A DNA stretch of 64,000 nucleotides, from contig NZ_QUZZ01000009.1 in assembly GCF_003545695.1 (NCBI RefSeq), positions 124,001 through 188,000 on the forward strand. The letters run 5' to 3'. Under the pieces are notes generated by a model. The model was not told the origin of the DNA, ran no database searches, and saw only the letters and a list, made by a program, of their open reading frames with translations. The translations under genes and the position numbers were made by a program. The stretch is from Taibaiella helva. Lineage in GTDB: Bacteria > Bacteroidota > Bacteroidia > Chitinophagales > Chitinophagaceae. Position 1 is the stretch's first letter. Every line of letters starts with the position of its first letter. Positions 1-9,026 of this stretch are shown in pieces.

Positions 1-1
1 G

Positions 2-1150
2 GTAAGTCAGAGAAATCCAGCATTGGTCAGCTTTGTAAAGGCGCTACAAAATGATTACCAGATTGTCATTGTAGGTAAGGAAAGAAGTTTTGAGGAGGCA
101 AAAGCTCCAGGTATAAAATATATCGGGAATCATCGCTTGGTAAAGCTGCTGGACCTGTTGCATGAAATTCTGAGAAGACTCCTGAAATTGAGTGGCAAGA
201 ATTTGGGGAGGCGAGTCAGCATATACATACATGTGTACCTGTATAATTTCCTTTCTTTCTTCAGGCTGTTCTTCCTGAAATTTGACCTTGTTCTTTGCCT
301 GGAAACTGAAGCGCTTGAAAACTCGAAAAGGTTAAAGTTTTTTTTCAGGAAGCCTGTCGCCTACTTTATCTACGAAATATATGCGCAGCAGGTTGTTGAT
401 ACAGATCACAGATTAAAGAAACTAATGACCAATATCGAAAGGAAGGGGCTTACCCATGCAGATATTATTATCGGCAGTGTAAACGACGTTTTAGGAAATT
501 ACCTGTTGAAGGAATACGGATTGGAAGACAAAGAGCTTATCTCCTTTACAATCTGCCCCGATAATCCCGGCATCTGGTCGGCCCTGGACGATTATGATAA
601 AAGACCTGTGAGGTTTTATTACCACGGGGCTTTATTCATAAACCGCGGCCTGGAGAACGCGATCCTGGCCATGAAGGATATCGACAATGCCGAACTCTAC
701 TATAGGGGTTTCGGAAATTTTGAAGAGCACTTAAAGCAGCTGGTTGCAGAAAATAATCTCGAGCATAAGGTCTTCTTCCTGGATCCCGTAGACACCAGAA
801 TGCTGACAGTTGAAGCCACACAATTCGATGTCGGCTTAACGATGGCCAGAATGAATGTTGCCAATCATCTATATGCGTGCGGCTTTAAGACATTTGAGAA
901 CACTGCAGCGGGTACCGCGCTCATTGTTCCCGCAAGCTACCCGTTAATCCCATTTATCGAAAAGTACCAGAACGGATTTGTTTACCAGGATGCAACGGTC
1001 GAAAATATGCAGCAAGCTTTTAAATACTGCATAGAGAACAGGCATCTTATTAATACCTGGAAGATAAATTCCAGGAAGGCTTACGAGCAGGAATACAACC
1101 CGGCAGTCCAGGCATGGCAGCTGGTAGATACTTTTTTCAGATATATATGA
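2..1150 (+). CDS. Glycosyltransferase, GT4-like (5' end outside window)
   Basis: The reading frame is open to the left edge: codons upstream of the first possible start (TTG at 23) read SQRNPAL and run without a stop, so the gene begins before the window. The C-terminal half looks like the nucleotide-sugar-binding domain of a GT-B transferase: YYHGALFINRGLENAI, then YYRGFGNFEEHLKQLV, then a FKTFENTAAGTALIVP segment in the place where GT4 enzymes have their E-x7-E-type donor contacts. It probably adds a sugar to a lipid-linked glycan on the cytoplasmic face. It lies 62 bases before a flippase gene. Donor and acceptor cannot be told from sequence. Confidence 0.8.
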   Translation, partial: VSQRNPALVSFVKALQNDYQIVIVGKERSFEEAKAPGIKYIGNHRLVKLLDLLHEILRRLLKLSGKNLGRRVSIYIHVYLYNFLSFFRLFFLKFDLVLCLETEALENSKRLKFFFRKPVAYFIYEIYAQQVVDTDHRLKKLMTNIERKGLTHADIIIGSVNDVLGNYLLKEYGLEDKELISFTICPDNPGIWSALDDYDKRPVRFYYHGALFINRGLENAILAMKDIDNAELYYRGFGNFEEHLKQLVAENNLEHKVFFLDPVDTRMLTVEATQFDVGLTMARMNVANHLYACGFKTFENTAAGTALIVPASYPLIPFIEKYQNGFVYQDATVENMQQAFKYCIENRHLINTWKINSRKAYEQEYNPAVQAWQLVDTFFRYI

Positions 1151-1212
1151 ATTATTGCTGTTAATAATGGCTGCGCACAGCAGTACAGAATTGATAAATC
1201 GAACGGATAAAA

Positions 1213-2673
1213 ATGAGCGCTATCCAGCATATTAAAAAATTAGCAGGCGAAAGTGTGGTTTATGGGCTCTCGGGTATTCTTATCCGGTTCGTGGGGCTCT
1301 TAATGCTGCCTTTATTATCGAAGGCGCTTTCTCCTGCCGAGTATGGCATTATAGGAATGTACAGTTCCTCATTCTACATGACATTCTTGTTTGTTGTCTT
1401 TGCTATGGATAGCGCTACCTACCGCTATTATTTCGATAGCGGCAACGATGAGGCTACAAAGCGGAATACCCTAGCTACGTGGTATTATTTTCAACTGGCA
1501 ACTTCCGTTATTCTGGCGCTTCTGCTCTTTCTGTTCAGAGGGCCTCTTGGTGTATTTCTGTTCAAAGATACCAGGAAAAGCATCGAATTAGTAACATTAA
1601 TGTCGCTTGCTTTATTGATGTACGCGCTGCCCAACATTTTGGAAGCCTGGTACAGGTTGCAACGCAAGCCTTGGGGTGCTTTTTTTTATTCTGTTGCCAC
1701 GGCCGGTCTAAGCATCATCCTTTCTGCTTATTGTATTCTACAGTTGAAACTCGGTGCAATTGGATTCGTCATTGGTCAGCTCAGTAGCTTTACATTAGGA
1801 AGCCTATATGCTATTTTTACTTTAAAAGGCTGGCTTTCTCCCAAATACTTTAACAGGAAGCTGCTCGGAAATATGCTTCGATATGCAGTACCGTTTGTTC
1901 CTGCCAATATTGCCAGCCAGGCATTGGCTTTCCTTTTGAATTATTATCTGAAATCAAAACTGAGCTTCTCTGAGGCAGGGTTGTACTATATGGGTAATAC
2001 AATAGCATCGGTAATTGGACTAGTTACGATGGCTGTAGGCCAGGCTTGGAGTCCTTTCGCCTTTTCCATCGCCGATTCGCCTGATGCAAAACGTATATAC
2101 AGTGTATCGCTTTCCGTGTATGTTATCTTCATGTGCGGGATATGCTTGGGAATGATGCTGTTCATTCCTGACTTGCTACGCGTTTTTACAAACGAAAAAT
2201 ATTATCCTGCTGCTTGGGTAGGTAGCATCTTGATATTTAATGTTTTTCTTACTAGCACTTGTGTTATTGGCATGACTGGATGTGGGATCGTGAAGAAAAC
2301 GGCACCCTATGCAAAGGCGGTTATAGTAGCATCCGTTGTATCTGTTGCCTTGATCGTTCCTATGGTAAATTTATTCGGTAAGGAAGGTGCTGCCTTGGCA
2401 TTATTGCTGGGGCAATTGATTATTCCAGGCTATATTTTCTATGTTTCGCAAAAGTACTATCCTATACCTTATGAATTTGGCAAGCTAGCGATTGCACTCA
2501 TTATTGCATTCCTGTTGGGTTTACTAGGAAGGCTCTTTTTTACTGATCTAAGTCCTGTGCTCTCCTTCTGCGTTAAAATTTGTGTAATTCTTTTGTTTTA
2601 TTTTAGTGTTTATAGACTGTTTATGAGTGAATTTAATATTCTAATTAAACAAATTAAGCAAAAATTTGCTTAA
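1213..2673 (+). CDS. Wzx-type polysaccharide flippase (MOP superfamily)
   Basis: A 486-residue, almost wholly hydrophobic protein with about 12-14 membrane segments. The N-terminus (GESVVYGLSGILIRFVGLL, then LLSKALSPAEYGIIGMY) is typical of oligosaccharide flippases of the polysaccharide biosynthesis protein family. Such proteins move undecaprenol-linked repeat units from the inner to the outer leaflet of the inner membrane. Length fits the family. Together with the Wzy-like protein at 15.7 kb and the WecA-like transferase at 21.5 kb it points to a Wzx/Wzy-type pathway. No clear terminator follows the stop codon. Confidence 0.88.
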   Translation: MSAIQHIKKLAGESVVYGLSGILIRFVGLLMLPLLSKALSPAEYGIIGMYSSSFYMTFLFVVFAMDSATYRYYFDSGNDEATKRNTLATWYYFQLATSVILALLLFLFRGPLGVFLFKDTRKSIELVTLMSLALLMYALPNILEAWYRLQRKPWGAFFYSVATAGLSIILSAYCILQLKLGAIGFVIGQLSSFTLGSLYAIFTLKGWLSPKYFNRKLLGNMLRYAVPFVPANIASQALAFLLNYYLKSKLSFSEAGLYYMGNTIASVIGLVTMAVGQAWSPFAFSIADSPDAKRIYSVSLSVYVIFMCGICLGMMLFIPDLLRVFTNEKYYPAAWVGSILIFNVFLTSTCVIGMTGCGIVKKTAPYAKAVIVASVVSVALIVPMVNLFGKEGAALALLLGQLIIPGYIFYVSQKYYPIPYEFGKLAIALIIAFLLGLLGRLFFTDLSPVLSFCVKICVILLFYFSVYRLFMSEFNILIKQIKQKFA

Positions 2674-3088
2674 TTGATGAGCTTTCCTTCTCCCTTTTAT
2701 TGTTCACAATTTATTCATGTCCTAAATTTGCTGGGTTAAATGCTTTATGCTAGTGAAGCTACATGGCTTCATATTTAATATGGCCTCAGCTCCAATATTC
2801 GGGTGTAAATAGCGTTAATGAAACGGTTAAAATGCCCGAATGCAGAAGTATTGACAATTGAAATAAATAAGACGCAGTCTTGCTCTATGGCACAAAAAGA
2901 CGCTGGATCTGCGTTGTCTTGATTTAAGAAAAAGTCTCACCAAAACTATTTATGGCAATTTGATGTGCCGGAGGATATTATTTACTTCTCCGGGCGTGCA
3001 AACTCGTGCCTTTTGATTAATAAAAAAAATTAATATATTCATTTAATTATTTTCTATATACTTAATCTATTTACATTTACACATACGA
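2674..3088. other. AT-rich intergenic region, no gene seen
   Basis: About 415 bases without a convincing reading frame. It contains a small hairpin (CCGGAG at 2968-2973, CTCCGG at 2988-2993) with no clean T-run, and a very AT-rich last 80 bases that presumably carry the promoter of the next gene; TACATTTA at 3072-3079 resembles the -7 element with one mismatch but lies only 9 bases before the ATG. I see no RNA gene. Confidence 0.5.
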
Positions 3089-6000
3089 ATGGAGAAAAAA
3101 AATCTTTACAACAGCTGTACTGAAGTGATCAATGGTAAAGGAGGAGGCAGACTTGCTAGGGCTATAGTAAGGCATATCTCGCTGGGCTTCTTTTTGGCTT
3201 ATGCTCATCTGGCCGGAGCGCAGCTTTCTCCGATGGACAGCTTTTTCTTCAATCAGAATTTTACAGATCCGGCTTACAGTTATGATACAAGCCATCCCTA
3301 TATATTTCAAATGCAGCCGGTTGTTTCCAAACCGGATCTTTTGAATAGATTGGATTCGCTATTCCCTTTTACAGAAGCCAATTTCTGGGGTTCTTATAAA
3401 AGACTGCAAATAGCCCCCCAGTTCTATTACGATACGGCACTGAACAATAATTATAACTGGTACTATGATAGCCTGGGCTTTGGTTTAGGACAAACCGATC
3501 CCATTATTAATCTGGATTATTCTTTGGATGGCTTTGCCAGGACGACCAGCGCTTTGTATACGCCAGGTACAAATACAGCTACTTCCTGCGAGACTGCCTT
3601 TTTTATTTTTCCCGGCTCGGGGACCAATTGCACGAATCAGGTTGCTACAGGTACAGGCTACCATTCCTTGTTTTGCGATACCAAAAACAATCTGAAACAA
3701 TATGGGGATGTATTTACTTATTGTAAGCCCAATGAAGACTGGCGGGCTATTCTATGGAATGACCGGAAGCTGGCGACCGAAATTGGCTCCGCCTATTTAT
3801 TGAACTATCTTGACGGAACGGGTCACAAATTAGGCGTTAATGCCAACATAGAATTTTTAGCTTTCCTGAAGCTGTTGAAAAGTAAATACAAGAAAGTAGT
3901 GGTGCTCGCGCTCTCCCACGGAGGGCTTAATACCATTATGAGCCTATCCGAAGTTGATGTTGATGGCTATTTGATTTCTGGCGGTTATACGGCGGCTACC
4001 TACCTGGTCCAAAGCCAGATCTTCCTGCAGCAAAAGTATTTCGGGAATACCTATAATCTGCATCCCCCGTCCGTTACGAAGAATAATATTATACATGCTA
4101 ATAGCGAATTTCTGTTTGCTTGGTCGCAGGCAGATGGCCAGGTTGAAAATTCGAATCATTATACGGAAAACTATTTTGGACCGTTACCCAATGTCGCTTA
4201 TTTCTATGCTTTCCCCTTGCACTCTTTCCCCTATTGTTCTGTCATTGATAGTTTTGTACAGAGGGTCCAGCGCAAGCCCAAGCCATTTATAGAGGCGCTT
4301 GATACCGGCTGCACCACTGACAGCATGATCGCCCGTATTACCTTTTGTGGCCAGCCGCCATTCTCGTTTGATGTTTACAGGAACTCGACATTATACAATA
4401 GCTATACTTCAAATACAGATACATTCGACATCACCTTAACGCAGGAAGGTAGCTATAGTGTATCCAACTTATATGATGCTACCGCTGTCCCGGGGTACCG
4501 GAGCGACACCTTGCTGTATGTAAAAGATTCGGCTGTGAACTTTGAGGTTACTTCCCGGTATTTTAATTGTGACAGCAACAATACACAATTGAGGATACAG
4601 CTGAGCGGAACCTCGCCCTGGATTGTAAATTATAATTATAACGGCTCTCTCTACAACGATACCATCCATACAAATACCAGGCAGTATGCGCTGCAAAATG
4701 GGAACATTACCTTTTTGAATGTTACAGACAGCAACACTTGCCATAAAGTGCTGACACAAACCTTTGACATTGCCGATTCGCTGGTTGCTATAGACTCTCT
4801 GCAGCCGCAGTATTCGTGCGACAGCAACAAGATGCAAATTCATGTTGCCGTAGAAGGAAGAGCGCCCTGGACCATCAGCTATAAAAAAAACGGGATAGCC
4901 GCCCAGGTTGTCCTGAATACCAGCGACACCAATCTTTATTTTGATAACGGTCTGTACGAGTTTATTGATGTGACGGATTCCAATTCATGCCATAAAGCAA
5001 TTGGTCAGGTCTTCAATTTTAATGAATCCCCTATCAGCTACGCCTTCCAGTCCCGGTACTTCGATTGCAGTATCAGTAAAACCAGGCTGAATTTTCAGCT
5101 GGGAGGCAGAGCGCCCTGGGTCTTGCATTATTCGAAGAATGGCGTTAGCGACAGTGCTATATTGCCGGCAAGCCCTGCTACCCTGACCGTAGATAATGGC
5201 GATTATCATTTTTATGATGTCCGCGACAGCAACAACTGTGTGCAGGTTATCAATGAGGATTATGGAGTACAGGATAGCCTCCCGCAATTTCAGATCCTGG
5301 CGCAAGCCTACAGCTGCGATTCCAACAGAACGGAAATGATGATACAGCTAAGCGGAAGAGCACCCTGGGTCCTTTACTACAACAAGAACGGAAACAGCGA
5401 CAGCTTTATGCTTAGCGCCAGTCTTGATACCTTATACCTGAATAACGGCAATTATAGTTTTTACCAGCTTAAGGATAGTAATAATTGTACCATCAACCTA
5501 TCCCAGCAGTTTATACTAAACGAACCCCTTGTCGGATATACGTTCCTGTCGCGTTCCTTCGACTGCAGCAGCAGCATGACCAGGCTGAACTTTCAGCTGG
5601 AAGGCAAAGCCCCCTGGGTCCTGCATTATTCAAAGAATGGCATTAGCGATAGTGCTACATTCCTGGCAAGCCCTGCTACGCTGACCGTTGATAATGGCGA
5701 ATATCATTTTTACGCTGTCCGTGACAGTAATAGCTGTATACAGGCGATCAATGAGACCTATTCTGTACACGATAGCCTTCCTCAATTTCAAATAACAGGA
5801 AATGGCTTCTTATGCCTTTTGGGGCAAACCCAGCTCAATTATGCGCTGGCCGGAAGAGCGCCATGGACGCTTTCTTACTTGTCGGGAAGCACGCCCGTAA
5901 CCGTAAATACCAATAGCGTCAATAATTCGCTGTATTTGCTGAACGGGACCTATACTTTCCTTTCGATAGCTGATAGCAACGGATGCGTGCAGCCGATCAA

Positions 6001-7498
6001 TCAGACACTTACTATTGATGAGAACCTGCCAAGCCTGGTAAGCACCCAGATACAGTTCGATTGTTCAAGAGACTCCTTTTTGCTAAAAGTGCAGCTGATT
6101 GGAGACAGTCCCTATACATTTTATTATACCAGGAATGGCACACCCGATTCCTTCCTGTTTGGGCACAATTATGACAGTGTATATGTTTCGAGAGGGAATT
6201 ATCATCTGAGCTCATTTTCCGACAATAACCATTGTGCCTACATTGTGGATACGAATCTGATCCTGACAGATTCTCTCCCCGGCTTATCTGTATTGGCTTC
6301 GGGCTTCAGCTGCAGCAAGGATAGCAATTATGTGGCATTGAAGTTTGCGGGGACACCCGGCTGGCAGATACAATATACACTTGATGGTACCAGCTATACC
6401 TTCTTTACGAGCGAGGAAACAGATACCTTATGGTCGGGTAACGGGACATTGCAGCTGCAGCAGCTCACCGACTTCAATGGATGTGCAGTAGCGTTGTCAG
6501 ATATATTCCTGTTTAAAAGCTATTTGCCAAGAGCACAGCTATTGGCTTCTGGCTATGATTGTGTACAGCAAAAAGGGTATTGTGTGTTTGGGTCCAGCGG
6601 GAATTTGCCCATAAAATTATATTACACCTATGGAGGGCAGCTCCTGTCAACTCCGCTGGGCAGCAACAGTACAGATACCCTCGGAACGGATACGCTGTGG
6701 CTGGATAATGGTGTCTATGAATTTAATGAGGTAACGGATCTTAATGGATGTGCTTTTGCTATAAATTCGACGGTAACCATCGACTATGCACCTTTAACTT
6801 TCAGCTATGAAGTAACAGCATACAATTGTGCCAGCAATCTGGGAACCGTAGCTTTGAAAATTCCTACAGGAAATCCCCCTTATGAAATTAAGGTTACGAA
6901 TAATAATGTTGACGATGTTTTGCAAACAACCACAGGCATCATTTATCATCAGTTTGCTCCCGGTTCCTTCCAGGTGCACAGCGTTACTGATATGACAGGA
7001 TGCACTATATATCCGGATGTCGAGCTCAATGTTGTCAACGATTCTTTAAAGGATCCGCTGGGCATTTACCTCGATGGGTTGCATGTGAAAACCGACAATA
7101 CCGGGACTAACTATATTTGGTATTATGATAATGTGCCTGTCGATACTACAGAGGCACCGGTTACCGACTTTATAGGAAACGGTATGTATCATGTAGGCGT
7201 TACCAATACCAATGGTTGTATTTACTATACCAGGTCGGTGCTTCTGAATAAAGGAAAATTTGTAGCCTATCCTAATCCGGCAAAGGAGGAAGTCAATATA
7301 CTGATCGGCTTGCCTAAGGGTGAAACAGCCGATGTAGATCTGCTCGATGCGACTGGCCGCCATATTAAAACAATAACAGTTAAAAATGGTATCCATGTTA
7401 TGTCGCTGAGAGAACTGGACAACGGCATATATATACTCCGGGTCAACTACAAAGGCATCGGGTACAACTTTGAAAATATCCGGCTTGTAAAACGTTAA
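3089..7498 (+). CDS. Giant T9SS-secreted protein: alpha/beta-hydrolase-like N-domain plus 11 Cys-paired repeats
   Basis: 1469 residues. A signal peptide (hydrophobic ISLGFFLAYAHLAGAQ, ending near residue 45) is followed by a domain to about residue 395 with VVVLALSHGG, resembling the nucleophile elbow of an alpha/beta hydrolase (Ser near 275, first Gly replaced by Ala), and a possible catalytic His in FPLHSFPYC. From about residue 400 to 1320 come 11 repeats of about 83 residues, each with a Cys near the start and DSNxC or similar near the end, a PW/PY motif and NG-Y-F; a shorter Ig-like unit follows. Residues 1391-1469 (FVAYPNPAKEEVNI, NGIYILRV) form a type A T9SS sorting domain. Expected at the cell surface or secreted. 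The enzyme activity is inferred only; it could instead be an adhesin. Confidence 0.85.
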   Translation: MEKKNLYNSCTEVINGKGGGRLARAIVRHISLGFFLAYAHLAGAQLSPMDSFFFNQNFTDPAYSYDTSHPYIFQMQPVVSKPDLLNRLDSLFPFTEANFWGSYKRLQIAPQFYYDTALNNNYNWYYDSLGFGLGQTDPIINLDYSLDGFARTTSALYTPGTNTATSCETAFFIFPGSGTNCTNQVATGTGYHSLFCDTKNNLKQYGDVFTYCKPNEDWRAILWNDRKLATEIGSAYLLNYLDGTGHKLGVNANIEFLAFLKLLKSKYKKVVVLALSHGGLNTIMSLSEVDVDGYLISGGYTAATYLVQSQIFLQQKYFGNTYNLHPPSVTKNNIIHANSEFLFAWSQADGQVENSNHYTENYFGPLPNVAYFYAFPLHSFPYCSVIDSFVQRVQRKPKPFIEALDTGCTTDSMIARITFCGQPPFSFDVYRNSTLYNSYTSNTDTFDITLTQEGSYSVSNLYDATAVPGYRSDTLLYVKDSAVNFEVTSRYFNCDSNNTQLRIQLSGTSPWIVNYNYNGSLYNDTIHTNTRQYALQNGNITFLNVTDSNTCHKVLTQTFDIADSLVAIDSLQPQYSCDSNKMQIHVAVEGRAPWTISYKKNGIAAQVVLNTSDTNLYFDNGLYEFIDVTDSNSCHKAIGQVFNFNESPISYAFQSRYFDCSISKTRLNFQLGGRAPWVLHYSKNGVSDSAILPASPATLTVDNGDYHFYDVRDSNNCVQVINEDYGVQDSLPQFQILAQAYSCDSNRTEMMIQLSGRAPWVLYYNKNGNSDSFMLSASLDTLYLNNGNYSFYQLKDSNNCTINLSQQFILNEPLVGYTFLSRSFDCSSSMTRLNFQLEGKAPWVLHYSKNGISDSATFLASPATLTVDNGEYHFYAVRDSNSCIQAINETYSVHDSLPQFQITGNGFLCLLGQTQLNYALAGRAPWTLSYLSGSTPVTVNTNSVNNSLYLLNGTYTFLSIADSNGCVQPINQTLTIDENLPSLVSTQIQFDCSRDSFLLKVQLIGDSPYTFYYTRNGTPDSFLFGHNYDSVYVSRGNYHLSSFSDNNHCAYIVDTNLILTDSLPGLSVLASGFSCSKDSNYVALKFAGTPGWQIQYTLDGTSYTFFTSEETDTLWSGNGTLQLQQLTDFNGCAVALSDIFLFKSYLPRAQLLASGYDCVQQKGYCVFGSSGNLPIKLYYTYGGQLLSTPLGSNSTDTLGTDTLWLDNGVYEFNEVTDLNGCAFAINSTVTIDYAPLTFSYEVTAYNCASNLGTVALKIPTGNPPYEIKVTNNNVDDVLQTTTGIIYHQFAPGSFQVHSVTDMTGCTIYPDVELNVVNDSLKDPLGIYLDGLHVKTDNTGTNYIWYYDNVPVDTTEAPVTDFIGNGMYHVGVTNTNGCIYYTRSVLLNKGKFVAYPNPAKEEVNILIGLPKGETADVDLLDATGRHIKTITVKNGIHVMSLRELDNGIYILRVNYKGIGYNFENIRLVKR
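5047..5735 (+). repeat. Near-identical direct DNA repeats inside the giant gene, 498 bp apart
   Basis: Repeat units 4 and 6 are much more alike than the rest. The stretch starting near 5050 and the one starting near 5548 share long matching runs (for example ACCAGGCTGAA, CAGCTGG, CATTATTC, AAGAATGGC, GCAAGCCCTGCTAC, GATAATGGCGA). The period of 498 bp equals exactly two 83-residue units, so unequal exchange between them would delete or add two units in frame. Confidence 0.8.
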
Positions 7499-7833
7499 CG
7501 CAGCTGAAATAATGGCTGAAGTCTGGCCATCAGTACTTTTAATTCGGGAATGAGGGACAAATGCATTAAATTTGCTCCTTGTCAATGGTGTGCGGAAGGT
7601 AACGTTTTATCGCGTCTGTTGCCTGATCATGGGCTTATTGATTAGCGTGACAGTATTCCCTCTGATCTCAATTTTTTTATATCGGCGTTTTTAAAATGCA
7701 TGAAAGCGATCTGCTTTTCATTGATATTATCTTGTAATATATAAAATAGCCCTTGGTTGCAGCGCGCGCTTGTTTATGCTGTATTTTTGCTGTCTATTTT
7801 AAAATGATAAATGGCAAAACGGGCCGGCTTTTA
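7499..7833. other. Intergenic region with promoter, no gene seen
   Basis: About 335 bases of AT-rich sequence between the giant gene and the next glycosyltransferase. A reading frame from a TTG at 7753 runs into the downstream gene, but that start lies upstream of the likely promoter (-7 at 7782-7789), so it was not used. No hairpin terminator with a T-run was found behind the giant gene. Confidence 0.5.
7757..7789 (+). promoter_or_regulatory. Promoter of the 7834 glycosyltransferase
   Basis: TATTTTTG at 7782-7789 matches the Bacteroidota -7 consensus TAnnTTTG exactly. A TTG at 7757-7759 lies 22 bases upstream, close to the expected -33 spacing. Transcription would begin near 7796, before the ATGs at 7804 and 7834 but after the TTG at 7753. 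Confidence 0.55.
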
Positions 7834-8982
7834 ATGAAACCCAGATTATTGATATTTTCTTCCCGTACCGCTCACAATGCACCTCGTATCATTAGAGAGG
7901 TGAACGCGCTGGCTCCTGCTTTTGAAATATATCTTACTGGCAGTACTCCTTTAAAACAGGATAATGTTCAGGAGAATATTCATGAGGATAATCATATTCC
8001 TTTCTTTGACCGGCTGGTACATTATGCCTTACGCAAGGTTACCCGGGGGCGCCCGCTTACGTGGGCATTTCCTTTTTCTCTGAAGCGCAGGGCCAGGCTT
8101 GTCGATAGAATCCGGCCCGATATTATCATTATTCACGAGCCGGAAAATATGCCTTACTTCACAAAGCTAAGGGATAAATATAAATTCAAATTGGTATTTA
8201 ATGCACATGAATATTATCCTCTTGAATTTGAGGATAAGCCCGGCTGGCTGGAATCTGCCGGCAAATATTATGTGAACCTGTATCGTAAGTATCTGCACCG
8301 GCTGGACCTGCTGATCAACGTATGCGACACCATAGCCAAAGAATGCGAGCGGTATTTCGGAATTCCCTCTCTCGTAATTCCTAATGCCGCGCTGTTCCGG
8401 GAAAATATTGCCCCCATCGTTACGGACACAAAGGGGCCAATCAGGATCATTCAGCATGGTGCCTGCATCCGTGAGCGGAACATTGAGCTGATGATTGAAA
8501 CTGCGCAGCTGCTTGGAAATAGCTATGTCCTTGATTTGATGCTTATGAAGAGCGATCCTGAATATTACGGGGAGCTATGTCAGCTGGCGGAAAAAACGGA
8601 AAACGTCAGGCTGATCGAACCGGTATCTTTTAATGAAATCGTGCCGTTTATCAATCGATACGATATCGGTTTGTATTACATTAAACCGGGCAATTTTAAT
8701 AATAGGGCAGCGCTCCCCAACAAACTTTTTGAGTTCATCCAGGCCAGGTTATGCACTGTAGTCAGCCCCTCCGTCGAAATGAAAAATGTTGTAGAATCTT
8801 ACAATCTTGGCCTGGCAGCAGATGACTTTACAGCAGAGGCGATGGCATTGGCAGTACGCCGTTTAACTATACAGGATATTAATTACTATAAGCAAAACGC
8901 TGATAAAAATGCTTATAGGCTGTCAGCAGATTTCTTAAGCGGGATGCTGCTCGAACGGATGACCGCTTTGCTTAAACCCTGA
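7834..8982 (+). CDS. Glycosyltransferase family 4-like
   Basis: A GT-B type glycosyltransferase of about 382 residues starting MKPRLLIFSSRTAHNAPRII. The acceptor-side domain contains FNAHEYYPLEFED, like the H-E-x-Y-P motif seen in many Bacteroidota GT4 enzymes; the donor domain has NKLFEFIQARLCTVVSPS with the conserved E-F context. I chose the ATG at 7834 because MKPRLLIF is the usual N-terminus; the in-frame ATG at 7804 is possible, and the TTG at 7753 lies before the likely promoter. It probably extends the polysaccharide repeat unit in the cytoplasm. The sugar is unknown. Confidence 0.8.
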   Translation: MKPRLLIFSSRTAHNAPRIIREVNALAPAFEIYLTGSTPLKQDNVQENIHEDNHIPFFDRLVHYALRKVTRGRPLTWAFPFSLKRRARLVDRIRPDIIIIHEPENMPYFTKLRDKYKFKLVFNAHEYYPLEFEDKPGWLESAGKYYVNLYRKYLHRLDLLINVCDTIAKECERYFGIPSLVIPNAALFRENIAPIVTDTKGPIRIIQHGACIRERNIELMIETAQLLGNSYVLDLMLMKSDPEYYGELCQLAEKTENVRLIEPVSFNEIVPFINRYDIGLYYIKPGNFNNRAALPNKLFEFIQARLCTVVSPSVEMKNVVESYNLGLAADDFTAEAMALAVRRLTIQDINYYKQNADKNAYRLSADFLSGMLLERMTALLKP

Positions 8983-9026
8983 CCGCTAAGATATTCTATT
9001 TCTGAATTGGATATAAATTACTTTAA

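Noticed and set aside
7753-7833. TTG-initiated N-terminal extension of the 7834 glycosyltransferase
   Set aside because: It begins upstream of an exact -7 element and encodes residues unlike glycosyltransferase N-termini.
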